Positions 50,004-62,345 of a DNA stretch of 64,000 nt are shown here, in pieces (the stretch's first letter is position 1; every line of letters starts with the position of its first letter). This stretch comes from Orbilia blumenaviensis. Lineage: Eukaryota > Ascomycota > Orbiliomycetes > Orbiliales > Orbiliaceae. The stretch is taken from the NCBI GenBank assembly GCA_036872755.1, contig JAVHNS010000003.1:2294001-2358000 (forward strand). Reading direction: 5' to 3'. The position numbers were made by a program, and so were the translations under genes. The notes under the pieces were generated by a model. It saw only the letters and a program-made list of their open reading frames with translations, did not search any database and was not told the origin of the DNA.

Positions 50004-51732
50004 TTAGTGCTGGAATTGGAACTTGAAGCCGCCGCCGCCACCACCTGGGAAGCCGCCACCGCCGGGGAAACCACCGCCCGGAAAGTGGAATGGATGTCCG
50101 CCGCCGGGGAAGCCGCCGCCAAATGGACCTCCTTGGAATGGGTTTCGTTGAGATTGATCGTTCGGATCGTCGCCACTTGATAATTGTTAGTTCCTGTTCT
50201 TGCTCTTCCAAATATACTGGTGCTTTGGGGTTCGGGTTTGAATACGTACTTGTCAAACCGAGCTCGTAGCTCATCGTCCCTCAATACCTCGTAAGCCTCG
50301 TTAATCGCTTCCATCTTCCTCTCCGCCTGATCCTTCGTCAACCCGCTTAGCTTGAGCTTATCAGGGTGGTACTGTCTGACCATCTTGTTATACTGCGACT
50401 TGATCTGTCTGGATGTCGCATCACGCTCAACACCGAGGATTTTGTAGTAGTCTTTCGACTTAGATCTCTTGAGAAGGACATGGGCTTTCTGGAGGTATTC
50501 GTGGACATTCTGATTCTGTCCGTCAATATCTTTAGCATGGTTGAGCTCTCTGATGGCTTCTTCGAACAGTTCCTCATCGATAAGACGTTTGGCCTTGTTC
50601 ATTATGGCTGGGATGGAGTCGGGGTTGAGCTGAAGGGTTTCTTCACAGTAAGGCTGCGCTTTCTTGTCGTTACCCCCATCACTATAGATAGAACAAACCA
50701 GCTCGACGAGGTGGAGGATAAGGTCGTTCGGGCTGTTGTCGTTCATGAGACCCTCCTCTCTGAGGGCTTTGATGTCTTCCCTGATTTCGGGGAGAATGCC
50801 CGGTTCATCAGTGGTACCGACGATTATTTTGGCGGCACCAATGAACTGACGTTTGCCACGCATTTCGATTGCTTTGTTTAAGGACTTATTGTATGATTTT
50901 AATCGACGGAAGGGTTTCTTGCATGGTTTCGAGTCGGGATCGAAGTGTAGGCATTTGCGAATTTGGGTCATAGCTCGGTCGAAGTCGTTAAGAGAGTAGT
51001 AGAAAAGGTTTGCGATATAGATGTGGGGGTCGGTAAGGGCGGTGGAGAGGGTAGAGATGTGGCCCAGGTCGCCAATGGCTAGAGTTAAGGTACTATGTTA
51101 GTAGAGGGTTCTGTTAAACAAAGAAATATGATTGACCAACCTTCCCGGACTTCACCCTTTGCCAGCCTACACTTGTACCGAGTCTCCCTCAAGGATAGTA
51201 TCCCGGGTGAGATGGATATCGCTTCAGTGGCTGCCTCAGTGCAGCCGTGGTAATCTTTCTTCTGATAGGCGAACTGGGCAGACTTGACATATGACTCTGC
51301 CTTATCAACGTCGCCCAGTTCCTGCAACCGACTGCTCGGACAGGACTTAAAATCAGTCCTGGCACCGGCCCAGTCTCCGGCCCTCAGCTTCATCTTCGCG
51401 CGCTGTAGAAGAGCGGCCTCGAAGTCGGGCTTCATCTCCAAAACTCGGTTGAAGTCATCGGCAGCCTGGGCCGTCCTACCAAGCGAGAGGTAGGCGGTAC
51501 CTCTTTTGAAGATGGTAAGGTAATTGGAAGGCTCCCGCTCGATAGCTGCGTCGAAAAACTGCAGTGCATCGTTCGATTGACCCTTCGCCAGCAGGACATT
51601 CGCGGAATCGACGAGCGACTTGACAGGGACGTCCTTGGGAATGTCGGTGGCGGCGACTGCAGGGATTGAGAGCGAAAGCACACAGACAAAGGCCGCGGCC
51701 AAGTAAGTGCGCTTCGACTGTGCCAGGCGCAT
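50004..51732 (-). CDS. ER-lumenal TPR and J-domain protein (P58IPK/DNAJC3-like)
   Basis: Exons are 51732-51141, 51078-50250 and 50175-50004 (530 aa). There is a signal peptide (residues 1-28, hydrophobic AAAFVCVLSLSIPAVA). About nine TPR-like helical repeats follow (KSLVDSANVLLAKGQ, AALLQRAKMKLRAGDW, YVKSAQFAYQKKDY, FYYSLNDFDRAM, AIMNKAKRLIDEELF). The J-domain runs from DYYKILGVERDA through HPD to INEAYEVLRDDELRARFD, and the chain ends in a Gly/Phe-rich tail. This order matches mammalian P58IPK, which brings misfolded clients to BiP in the ER. No HDEL-type retention signal ends the chain. The last junction gives FDNGDDPND, typical of the family. Confidence 0.93.
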
Positions 51733-52431
51733 ATTCGCAGATGGCCAGCGGCAAGAGGTGTGTATATCTTGGGAGAAACTGGCCTCGTTATCGCTATCGA
51801 TGGCGATGCAATGGAGAGAGAGAGGGAGGGATGTCGATGGATTCGAATCGATGGGTTCGATGCTCCGCTGTCAGCGTTGCGAAGTGGCCAGTTTATACGT
51901 AGCGGGTTGGCGGGTTGTGGCCAAGTTGCAATTAGCTTGCCTGCGGTTTGCGTTAACGTTCTGACTTGGGCTAGGCTGGGGTTTCTCGGGCGGTGCCTGG
52001 CTAATCAAGGTGGTGCGGTGCTTAAGAGGGATTAGTTGGCTCGGTCGGTGCTGGGGCGCTGGGAACCCTTCCCGAAAGTTAACTCTCTTACAACCCACCA
52101 CCATAAACATACATGCCCACCGAGTATACATACCTAGGTAGTAGTAGCTGGGTACTTGGGTAAGTTAGGCAAGTAAGTAGGTAAGTAAGTACCTTGTATT
52201 CATAACCTTATCTTACCCTAGCTTACTCTGATATGTAGTTCCAGATCCAGATCCAGATCCACCGGCCGGTATCTCGCTTTGCAAGTGCAGCGATTGATCG
52301 AGAGGCTGTTTATCACCAGCATCAAACATCTATATTTAGCTGGCTGCCATATGGGCCATGCGACGACGACGACAACACCAACCTTGAATTGAAGTCGTAG
52401 AGATATCGATACATACTCTAAGTATTTAGAT
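51733..52431. promoter_or_regulatory. Divergent promoter region J-protein / HAUS1-like
   Basis: Upstream region of two divergent genes with a block of GTAAGTA/GGTAAGT-like repeats at 52130-52200. No gene found. Confidence 0.55.
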
Positions 52432-53793
52432 ATGGAACTGCACCTGAATGACGACTGGGCCTCCTCGGCTGTCTTTTCGCCCTCCCTTGCCCGCCAGCAG
52501 CAGCATCAAGGTATGCATAATTAAATTAATTCATTGAACTTCACCCAGTCATTAATTGCATTTATCGTCTGTGGATTCGCGAGATATATTTATACATAAG
52601 TCCATACAGTACTTATACACATGCCTCGTATATTTATGCACGCATATATGGTATAACGCTACAATGGGCGCACGTGTATATATCTATCAATGCACCCATC
52701 CGGCTCCAGATTTCAGAATCGACTCGCTAACGTGGCCATACTTTCCTCTGTAGCAAAGGAGTGGAGCTATGTCGACCAATGGCTTCAGGCAAAATACCAC
52801 CCGCGACCGGTTCCTCCGTTCGAGAGAAACATAGACACTCTCAGGGCACTCACTGCCATTGCTACGGCAAATGAAGCTGCGGACGAAGAAAGATCTTCGC
52901 ACCTTGAGTTTAAACAGAACATCTTAAGTAGTTATAGACCAAAACGTCCGGATGATAAGATCATCCGTATCAGAGAAGGCCTAAACCGAGATGCCAGCAA
53001 GGCCTTGGATTCAATCGCTGGCGCCAGTGTTAGACTTGGTGCAGACTTTGGTGGTGCCGCTCAGTAAGGCTTATTTCCTACCTTCCAACCCCCCTTCGAA
53101 ACTGTGCGTGTAGATTTTGCCTTGTTGTTAACGTGTTATATATTGCACTCTGGGTTAGAAACCGCGAAGCATTATTATATCTTACGAAAGAGGAATGCGA
53201 AGTCGAGCATTCGATCCTCCCTGAAGAACAGACTCTCAAGACCCTCATTGCCGATATTCAGGAAGCGGAAGAATCCCTTCGCCGCTTTCAGAGGTAGGCC
53301 AGTTTATTTTTATGAAAGCCAAGTGTAATATAATCCGTGTCGGTGTTGGCTAACAACTGGATATTACAGCGAAGCGTATGAGACTCCAAAAGACCTCCCA
53401 GCCAAACTCGCTGAGTGGACACGGACCATCAAGATTTTGCAGCAAAAGTCTGCCGAATATAAAGACCGGGCCACATCCCTGCAGGTAGAAACCCTTCAAT
53501 TTATGCATATAAAACCTTATACGAACAACTATATACTAACGGGCATTTCATATATATAGAATGCCTATCGGAGAAATCCACCTAGATATACTGTTGAGAA
53601 TATGGTTGAGCTAGAAAGCGAGGTCGTTGAACTCCAAGGCCATGTGCGAAACCTGAACGGCCAGGTAAAAGCGTATACTCTTCTGCCGCCTGATCCTAGG
53701 GCTGCCCAGCGCAAGATCGAAGAAGCCCAACAGGAACTTGAAAGATTGAAATCCCAAAGAGAAGAATTGTACCAGGGTATGGCGCGTTCTTAA
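52432..53793 (+). CDS. HAUS augmin-like complex subunit 1
   Basis: Exons are 52432-52510, 52754-53063, 53159-53293, 53370-53484 and 53560-53793 (290 aa). The start MELHLNDDWASSAVFSPS leads after intron 1 into AKEWSYVDQWLQAKY and PPFERNIDTLRALTAIATANEAAD, the N-terminal hallmark of HAUS1. The rest is mostly predicted coiled coil (WTRTIKILQQKSAEYKDRA; VELESEVVELQGHVRNLNGQ; QQELERLKSQREEL). In animals augmin nucleates microtubule branches on spindles. The third exon may begin at 53114 instead of 53159 (both in frame), which would add a hydrophobic stretch atypical of HAUS1. Family assignment is good but rests mainly on the N-terminal block. Confidence 0.8.
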
Positions 53794-54966
53794 CCGGCCA
53801 TTATCAGCAGATATCCCCTCGACTGGTTTTTTCTTGATATCACCAAGGGGCCATATATTTGAAGCAGCCTCTGGCAGTTGTAGCATGGGGGTATATTGCG
53901 ACATCCTAAGAGTTCATCTTGAGAGAACCCATTATCCGTTGCGTCATATGTGATCGATGTCTTTCCACGCGATTCGCCTCGAGGCTCTCACCAGGGGCAT
54001 TGAACCCGGCCATAAACAACATGTTGGGGTTGATATACCTACACGCACTAATACATCGAGCTGTGGTTTGTCCCTCCGTCGCTTAACAGCCAGCCCGCCC
54101 TTCGCGCGCACACACACATCAGCCGGAGCGTCGGTACAATTGCATACGCATGTCTTGAAGTACCAGATCCTGTCGCCTGGCTCGGTGGCTTTCGTCTCCT
54201 GCAACGGGACCCCTCCCACCTTCAGTTGATCCCAATCTTGCAACCCTTGTCAATGCAAAAATACTTGGGTAATAAACGTGCCCTCCAAAGGAAGCCCCTT
54301 AACGGCTTTGGGCAGGCGGCCGTTGCAGGGAAGAGGCTTCCTGCCAGGTTTCATCCTCCCCACCACATGCAGCCGGGAGGAAATTGGCCATACAAATTCC
54401 TTCGCCCTCAGTTCGCAAAAGCGCCACCGAAAAAAAGACGAGAAGAACCCAGAAATCTTATCTTTGATTAGTGCACAAAACGAATCAGGGTATAGGACAC
54501 CGTTCTTGTAGCGAATCAGCGGGAAGCAACATTTTCGTTGCATGATATTTTCCTTTCGATTCAGGGACTCTCTTCTTCTTTTTTTGTGCTTCGAACTCTC
54601 CTGTCCGCCTTATCCTTCCCCATTGTTCCTGTAGATGAATCTGTAGAATTCCAATATCTCCTTCCAGCGCCGGCCTTATTTCATCATCGTACATACGTTA
54701 CATACGTCCACCCCAAGCCCTTCCCGCGACTCAACGTCTCGATCCGTCCCACTGGTCCCAACACTCTGTTTGGTACTTACGACCACCGCACTGCCGCCGT
54801 CCGTTCTCCACTCTAAGCCAACAAAACTGTCGCCAAAAACGGCGATAGCATAGAGACCGCAAAACAAGAAATACTCCGTTCACGCGACAACTCCCCAATC
54901 GAAGGGAAAATAAACTTCAGTTTTTTCTCTCTCTAAATCCATACAATCTTGGGTGCGCAGCCGCAC
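53794..54966 (+). other. Intergenic region HAUS1-like / Ras
   Basis: No gene seen. Open frames at 53944-54816 on both strands are overlapping shadows without domains. The last 150 bases are the C/T-rich leader of the Ras gene. Confidence 0.6.
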
Positions 54967-56151
54967 ATGGAGGAAGATAATAGGATAGCTATCACCGTTT
55001 GTGGAGATGGTGGAACAGGTACAGAACCGAAGTGCCGCACCCGAACTGCACGCTTACTCCTGTCTGCACCAATGTCTCATGTTCGACTGAGAGCGTTATC
55101 GACAATCCTTGAAACGAAAGAGCGGGGGGCCTTGCATATGCGGTTTGGGAATTGCTAACCTGATTTCGACGTCGCAGGTAAATCATCGATATCGTTACGG
55201 TTGGTTCGGAGTAAATGGACACATGAGTATGCATATCATTCCCCGTGATATATTGCTTGCCGAATTATCAGCTGACTCATGTGATTGTTTTGTAGTTACG
55301 ACCCAACGATAGGTATGACGGCAGGATTCAATACATTTTTTCTTAGACCACAAATACTCATTTTTTATGCTATAATCGCATAGAGGACAGCTATTCCGTG
55401 ACCAGAGTTATCGATGGCATGACATATCATCTACACCTAACCGACACAGCAGGTCAAGAAGAGTGCGCAATTTCCCAAAGCATTAACAGAATGTTCAATT
55501 ACTAATTGTCGTGCTTACAGATACCGCGGCCTGTGGTCGGCCGCAAATACACGAGATGCGGATGCCTTCCTCCTAGTATACGACATTACCAGCCACGAGT
55601 CACTCGTCGCGCTCGATTACTTCAATGACCTGATAGAGATGGAATCCGATGAACGTTCACCAGATAAGCCGCCACAAATTAAATTTGTGGCAGGGAACAA
55701 GGTCGACTTGGCGCACGATAGACAAGTAGCCAGTGCCGAAGGGTTAAATTGGGCGAGAGACCACGGATGCGGGTATGTTGCTATGAGTGGGGGAGCCGAG
55801 CGGCGCGCGAGATCGCAACTTTGCTAACCTCATGCGATAGATTCATGGAAACATCTGCTAGAAACATGGTTAACATTGAGGAAACATTCGCTCGTAAGCT
55901 AACTATCCTTCCCATTTCGAAAAACTTGGATCAGGAAAGCTAACATCTCCCCACCAGTCATCGTCCGCAGAGTCGTCGCCGCCCGGAGAGGTCAAGCAGC
56001 ACCACCCACCCGACAAGCCAATGTTCCAACTAGTGGTTTACAAAACTATCCCACAACCATTGATGAAAACGAGAAAGGTCAAGCAAACGATGCTAATGGC
56101 AAGAAGAAGAAGGGGTTCTTCAGCAAGCTCTCTTGCTGCACGATCATGTGA
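54967..56151 (+). CDS. Ras-family small GTPase, prenylated
   Basis: Seven exons: 54967-55018, 55178-55226, 55296-55312, 55384-55462, 55521-55772, 55841-55893 and 55958-56151 (231 aa). The G boxes are complete: GDGGTGKS (P-loop, residues 13-20), the Ras-type effector loop DPTIEDSY, DTAGQEEY (switch II), NKVD (about 125) and ETSA. The tail is polybasic (GKKKKGFFSKL) and ends CCTIM. That gives a CaaX box likely farnesylated on the second Cys, with a neighbouring Cys for palmitate. Exon 3 is only 17 nt and encodes part of the effector loop. The family is secure. Which fungal Ras (Ras1, Ras2 or another branch) is not decided here. Confidence 0.94.
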
Positions 56152-57546
56152 ACCAGTTCCATATCCACAGAACACCATATCACCAGGATTATCTCTATCA
56201 CTTGAAGCCCCAGCATTCAATGTGACCTGCCCTGGTCCCGTCAACGGGCCTCCAATCTACAACAAGGCCACTCTACTCCAACCTTTTCCAAAAAATAGTC
56301 CGCAGAATACCCCGTCACATACATAAGCACGCACATACTCGCACCATATTTCCTTTTTAGCCCGTTTCATTAACTCCCATATAAACCGCCAACTGTTAGC
56401 CCTTAGCCATCCAAAGTCCTTTTGTCAACTCTCAAAATTAACGGCCTTACCCTCGTCATCGTACCATTCCGCTCTTGCAAGCGAGTCAGTTGCCAAAAAA
56501 TTCACCTACCCCGATTTTTCATTGAATATATCTGTTCGTCAACAACATCCTACAGTCCTTCTTCTTTTTTTTTTTTTTATACCAATATCCAGTCTCTTTG
56601 TCATAATTTTCTTCTATTTTCGCCATATTTTTATTTATTTATCTATTTTCTTTATCATTTGGATACCATAGTTGTTTTAAAGGAGTAGAGGCTTTCCGTT
56701 TCCATTTCTCTTTTTTTCTCTTTTCCTGGCCCGTTCGGTGAATTTACTTTTTATATATATATCGATCTCTTGTCCGGTACATCAGGTGGAGGCGGTGTTA
56801 GTTGCATCATCGTTTTTTTTTTTTTTTTTTTTTTTTTTTCCTTCTCTTTTTTTCTTCTTCAAGAAATCCAAAAATTCTTCATATCGGGTATCGTACCTAC
56901 ATTTCTAGAAAAGAACCTCTCGGGGATACATGTATGCGCCTACGAAGGTCCCTCCCAGAAATAGAAACAAAGGAGAAAAGGCAGGAAGTTGGAAGAAGTA
57001 GTTAACGTTTAGAGGTGTGCAAAGACGAAGGAGTCTTGAAAAGTGAAAGGCTTGAGAGATCGGCCTCAATATTTGCCTTCTATGATGAATGTATAACCCA
57101 CCTAAGATGAAAGAAAGAAAGAGAAGAGAAGAGCGACAAAACGAGGAGGATACCTATATTGAAATACCTTGCAAAAGAGAAGAAGAAAAATCTACCTACC
57201 TATACACTTTACACAGTCGCGCTCCTCTCGCCTCTCTACAGGCGAGTCTTGTTTCAATTGAGCAAAAAGTAGATTACAACCAAGAAGACCAAAAATGTTA
57301 CCTGTACTCCTTCAATTCCATTCCATATTTCTTAACCGACTGGCCGACAATACATACCCTCCCCGATGCAAGCTTCGCCGTTGAAATCTCCCAACAAAAT
57401 AGTAAACGCCGAGACTCGATTCCATTCCTCCCATTCGCTTCCCTTCCTTCTCGAGAAAGATAATAGTGATAATAATAAAAAGAAACAGACCACTCAATTA
57501 ACGCCTGAAGCACACCATATATCCTAGATCCTCCACCCCCACCAGC
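56152..57546. other. Convergent 3' region with T27 tract
   Basis: 3' ends of the Ras and AMMECR1-family genes. T-rich, with a T27 tract at 56813-56839. No gene found. Confidence 0.6.
56813..56839 (+). repeat. T27 homopolymer
   Basis: Uninterrupted run of T in the convergent region. Confidence 0.9.
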
Positions 57547-58497
57547 TCACCTTTTCCTCTGCTCCTCTACGAACTCTTTAAACTGCTTATACTCTTCATA
57601 CGAAGCACTCGATTTTGTCCCCTTATACCTGGTAACCTGCAAATTGATCTTCTGCCACTCGGAAGATTTCCCGCCCCATCCCGCTTTGCGCATCAATGAA
57701 ACCAGCGTTTCTTCCTGTGTCCAACCCTGCTCTACTGGGACATCGGGGAGATAAGTAGCGCCGTGACGACGGCCGTGGTAGGTGAAGGATATTCGGAGAC
57801 CGTGGGTGCCAAGCGTCCAGTCAAATGCGTGAGAAGCAGGCTCGAAGTCGGTCAGGATTGAGACTCTATTTGTTTTTTATCATAAGAAGTTTTAGCGACG
57901 AATGTTGTTAACTTCTCTTTTTGAGAAGAGAGGTTTTGTGTGGTAATAAGAAAATGGAAGTCTGGAAGGTTTTACCCGCATTCCAATGACGACAGCTCCT
58001 TGATATCAATCGGGTTAAACCGGGTATCGTCGAATGCCCTGTATCACCAAAATATTCTATGATTTAGTCCAGATTCACAACCATATTATCTTTTTTTATG
58101 GATGTATAAAAGGATTGAGAAGAGGAAAAGCATACGAAGTAAGAGCGTAAGAAGCCAACCCATCATCCAACCTCTGCGGCTCAAAAGTCCCAATACAACC
58201 CCGCAGTTGCTTTCCTCGAGATTTCACCAGATTCCACGTGACGAATAACGGCCGTTCCGGATGTGATGGCGAGACTCCATTCGTAGACGAGGAGTTCCCG
58301 TTTACAGAGGAAGAGGAAGAGGTGCCATTAGTGACTACACCGTTCGTGCCACTGCTGTTGCCGTTCGTGAGCGATGAACTGCTAGTTTCGAGTTTATTGT
58401 AGAACGACTCGACTTCAGAGAGTGTGAGAGGTGTTTTCTTGGAGTACGAGGAGGCTAGGACGTCGAAGCAGTAGAGGCAGTGGGATTTTTCGGCCAT
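57547..58497 (-). CDS. AMMECR1-family protein
   Basis: Exons are 58497-58136, 58038-57976 and 57865-57547 (247 aa). It starts MAEKSHCLYCFDVLASS, which is typical of fungal members. A Ser/Asn/Thr-rich insertion follows (SSSSLTNGNSS region, about residues 45-85). The AMMECR1 core then has PLFVTWNL, LRGCIGTFEP, DDGLASYALTSAFDDTRFNPI across intron 1, LSSLECGVSILTDFEP across intron 2, GTHGLRISF and YLPDVPVEQGW. The biochemical role of the family is unknown. An open frame upstream of the ATG begins with GTG and is not needed. Confidence 0.93.
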
Positions 58498-59138
58498 GGT
58501 TTTCGTGAAAGTTGGTATCTGTGATGGGGAGGAGGGGTAACTGAGGGGTTGCAAGGGAGGGTTTTTAGGAGGTTGGCTAGACACGGGTGTGGAGAAGGAT
58601 GAGGAGAGCTAGGAGAGGAGAGGAGAAGGTTAAGCAACTTTAAACCTGGCCTCGGATTAATAACCGCCATTAATAATAGGAAATCAAAAAGGCATCATTC
58701 GGTTTTCCGCATTAAATTAAATTCCGCTCGCAGGTTTTTTTTTTTTAAGCCGGCACGTGCGGCTTATAACATGTCAAGATGAATATCTACTAAAGACGTA
58801 TACGTAGCGTCTGTATAGACACGTTTTAGATTCATGGCAGATGTCATTAACTCCAGAGCGAATGATCGCATTGCGGTGGTTTAATCATGAGACTGTATAG
58901 AACTATTCCACTAGCGACAGGGCACATGGTGAAGACGATTCGTCCCCCCAAAATACAAGCCTGCACGCTAAACCAGTGCACTAAGGAGGGGGGAGTGTAG
59001 AGACAAACCAAAGGAAAACCGGCCAATACAGAAGAGAAAAAAAAAAAACATAAGGCTGACAAGCCGCCTAGGAATAGAGAAGGAAAGTGGACAGAAGGGG
59101 ATTATAGGAAAATAGAGACCTTGCAGCCATAGGTTGGC
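58498..59138 (-). other. Intergenic region AMMECR1-family / PS synthase
   Basis: AMMECR1-family promoter and PS synthase 3' UTR. Nothing else seen. Confidence 0.6.
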
Positions 59139-60199
59139 CTAGGGCTTGGGAACCTTCAAGCTTTTGCTCACCATAGCACAGCCGTGAGCCACAAACAGAA
59201 GAACAGCTGGGTGGAATTCTAGACTCGTTTCTTTCAGGGCGACTCCAAATGGCAAATTCTCTAAGATCCATTCGTTCTTAACCCACCATGCCGCCACAGC
59301 CATCAAACCCAACGACGTCGGTGTGGGTGTTCCTTCGAAGTACTTCGATTTTCCAGACGCATCCTTTGGGAGGTACTGGACAGAAACATTAAAGCGAGCC
59401 AGGCGAGAAAGTCCGCAGAGCACGAAGAATGATAGCAGAATGGTGTCGACGAAACTTCTGAATCCGATGGCGAATGCTAACGAAGCAGGGGCGACACCGA
59501 ACGAGATCTAGATTCCAGCGGTCATTAGGCGTGATAATTCAGCACAAGTGATCAAAGCGAAGGCGTACCAAGTCAGCAAGGGAGTCAAGTTCTTGCCCGA
59601 GCATGGATGACTTTTTCTGCCATCTGGCAATTCTTCCATCCATGAAATCGAAGAAGAGGCCGAAGGGCATAAATGTGAGAGCGAGCCAGACATTCGTTAG
59701 GTCAGAGGATTCGCCCAGACAGTACCGTAGCGAAGAGAAAACCGACATGATACCGCAGAAGCCTACAAAAAGTACACCGTGTGAGTCAATTTCACGCTCC
59801 CTTACGACCATCCAATTGTACTGGAACGGGACCCAATATACCATTTAGCTCGGTGACAAAGTCGGCAGGTTGAAGCTGTCTACAGGTTCCAGGAATGACA
59901 AAATGTCAGCGAGTCCACCCTCGGCGACCCAGTATAACAAACAAGAAACTCGATGTGCAGCATTGCGACAGGGCGAGGGACGTCAAAAAGGGTTGGGATA
60001 GTACCGGAGCATGGCAAAGTGGCCGTCGTCGTTCGTTATTTCCTTCATCTTGGTGTCAGCTCCTAAGCAGAACAACTCAAAAGATCAGTACAGTGTCGCC
60101 AACTAGCCTCGAACGTATATGTCCTGAGAGATGAATAAACGGACCTCCGTTACTGGTTACAGTGGAAGACGAAGACGATGCGGGACGCTGTCGCGACAT
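59139..60199 (-). CDS. CHO1: CDP-diacylglycerol-serine O-phosphatidyltransferase (PS synthase)
   Basis: Makes phosphatidylserine from CDP-diacylglycerol and serine in the ER. Exons are 60199-60145, 60062-60005, 59879-59842, 59762-59569 and 59507-59139 (237 aa; phases agree). A short Ser-rich N-terminus leads into NDDGHFAMLRQLQPADFVTELNGF, then the CDP-alcohol phosphatidyltransferase signature with FFDFMDGRIARW and ELDSLADLISFGVAPA across intron 4. Membrane segments, RLARFNV and FEGTPTP follow. The signature reads D-G-R-x-A-R with the expected Asp residues. It is slightly shorter than yeast Cho1 (276 aa), mainly at the N-terminus. Confidence 0.95.
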
Positions 60200-60776
60200 T
60201 GATAAAGCCTGAGTAGCTAGTTTTTTTTATTACTTTTTATTTTTGCAGACTAGGGACAAAGAGCAGGGGTCGGAGATTGTTGAGAAAAGGCCGCAGTCGG
60301 TGGGAGTAGATAGTGTCGTGTGCCCACGGCGAATAGGGAGAGGTTCTTCAAGCTTGGCCGGTGGCTATCGCGGAGTTTTTATGGAAGCCGCCGGAGTGGA
60401 GGAGGAGGGACGAGATCTGGAGAGGGAGAAGGTTGACGGGGACGGAGAGGCTTGTTTGCGGATGGATGAGCTCAGCACCAAGAAAACAGATCTGCCTCTA
60501 CGTCACAGGACCGCCCGCTTCGAATATGAAACCCCCCAGCTAGTACGGAGCAAAACCTGTATATAAAGTACAGCACTTACTTTAGTGGTTATTTACTCGA
60601 AGGCGGTATATCATAAGTGAGTATATTCATCTAAATCATCTATCTACGCGCGTGTGTATCTGCTTAAGTGAGTCGTATAGATTTATTGCCTTGGAGCACC
60701 GCAATCTATATCATTATGTAAGTACTTTGATATAAGGCGGAGGCCAGGCCAGGCCAGAGCGGTTGTCTGTTTGTCC

Positions 60777-60778
<2 letters not shown>

Positions 60779-60815
<37 letters not shown>
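60779..60815 (+). repeat. A37 homopolymer
   Basis: Uninterrupted A tract in the intergenic region. Confidence 0.9.
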
Positions 60816-60816
<1 letters not shown>

Positions 60817-61239
60817 ATTTAGATAGCACTGGACCCATGATCATAATCACGCCCCGTCACAAATTAAATTAGAGAGAAAGCTTCAATGCATTGGCTGCGC
60901 GTATCATAGGCGGTTTCAGGGCCCGATAAGCACCAGCTAAGTGATTAAGTAAGCCCCACAATTGAATCCCTCAAAGTCAGCAAAATAATTGACCAAATAT
61001 CAAGGGGTACATATAATGCATGAATACATGTACTTGGAAGGTACCTAGTATGTATGGACCGAAATACATAGCGTCGGTATCCTCGGCGAGTATAGTACAA
61101 ATGCCAATACTGACTTAAACAACATCCAGATACCCATATCTCTGCTTGGGTTTCCGCCCTCCGGTGACTCGGCTCTGGCATTCCGTCCTAGCGTATCTTG
61201 TACAGTATATAAGTGGGTGCTTAAGAACCTATGCAGTCT

Positions 61240-61262
61240 GATATGATATGATATGATATGAT
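61240..61262. repeat. (ATATG)n pentanucleotide repeat
   Basis: Four to five ATATG/GATAT units downstream of MDM35. Confidence 0.8.
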
Positions 61263-61440
61263 GTCTGGCTCGTCGCATTCCGGATCCCAGGCCACGTACA
61301 TACATTACTTAGCATGTATGCACCGCCTTCCTTGGTTTCCGTTTATTTCCCGGATGAAACTTCAGAGTCCAGGCAGAGTGGAGAAGTATTGGGGTTTTTT
61401 TTTTTTTTTTTTTTTTCAAATTTTAAGTGCACCAGAGATC

Positions 61441-61835
61441 TCAAGACTCTCTCCGACTTAAATCGCCATCCTCTGTGTTCTTCCTGGCATCGTCCAGCAT
61501 TTTACTGATTCCTTTGCTGTCAAGTGCTTTCTGTAACATGTATCCCTGTCGTCAGCTGAAGGCTTTCTAAAAGGTATCCACAAGCAGTAAAAAGGTAAGA
61601 ACTGCTGCTGCTGCTGACCTTTAAGCAGTGAGAGTACTCCAGGAATAGTTTCTTGCATGTCTCGTCCTCATTTCGCTCGCCACGAAGAAACTCTACACCA
61701 AAAAATATTTTGGTTAGCACTTGTATCACCAATGATAGCAGGTAGGCAGGACATACTCTCCGTATACCATCTTATAAAGCAGGCATCATACTTCTCCTTC
61801 GCCGGCAGACATTCTGGTAATAAGCTGGCAGACAT
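61441..61835 (-). CDS. MDM35: Mitochondrial intermembrane-space protein Mdm35 (TRIAP1-like)
   Basis: Small twin CX9C protein. In yeast it binds Ups1 and Ups2 in the intermembrane space and lets them carry phosphatidic acid or phosphatidylserine between mitochondrial membranes. Exons are 61835-61757, 61692-61619 and 61530-61441 (80 aa). The chain MSASLLPECLPAKEKYDACF is followed by a second Cys pair, ETCKKLFLEYSHCL, giving two C-x9-C motifs. The end is KALDSKGISKMLDDAR, typical of the family. Codons upstream of the ATG in the same frame begin with GTG. The donor of intron 2 (GTCAGC) is weak. Confidence 0.93.
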
Positions 61836-62345
61836 CTTCCACGCGACACGGTGCACGTAGACGTGGAGTTGAAGTTAGGTCGTATGTAACTTAGTTAACG
61901 TTAAGGAAAGGCTTGGGTAGAGAGGTAGTAGGTATGTTGTATAAACGAGAGAAATTGTGCCCTGCAAATGCAGCTGCAGGTCCCTAAGCCAAGAAGGTGG
62001 TCCGCTGTGCTTTGCAGCGAGCCGAACTTGGCTCAACTCAGTCACCCCAAAATTTTCCTTTCCATCTGCCGCCAACCCATCATTATTCGCGACTCGCCTT
62101 TTTCTTGTCGGCGAACCTCACACTCCTCACCATTCATCCCCAAACGGCACTAAATATGCTCATAGACGACACAAGCGCATACTCTCCAGTCCTTTCTAAG
62201 TCTATTACCACATTTACCCACCACGCCGACCCTTGAAAACGACAATATACCAGCATAGTCAGACGTCACACGTGATCTTTTTTTTCTGAAACACCTTTGT
62301 CTTCGAAAGAGCCTATAACGACATCTCGTCGGTATAAAAAAAAAC
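61836..62345. promoter_or_regulatory. Divergent promoter region MDM35 / RRP6
   Basis: Upstream region of two divergent genes. No gene found, although several short frames overlap. Confidence 0.55.

Larger units (their letters stand above)
60200..61440 (-). other. Intergenic region with A37 tract
   Basis: PS synthase promoter and MDM35 3' region. An A37 homopolymer lies at 60779-60815 and an ATATG pentamer repeat at 61240-61262. The plus-strand open frame at 60243-60566 lies over the promoter and has no domain. Confidence 0.55.

Noticed and set aside
53114..53158. Hydrophobic 15-residue segment in the HAUS1-like gene
   Set aside because: Left out by choosing the acceptor at 53158, which follows a GTTAAC branch; the segment does not resemble HAUS1.
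60243..60566. 107-codon plus-strand frame over the PS synthase promoter
   Set aside because: Charged low-complexity translation without homology.
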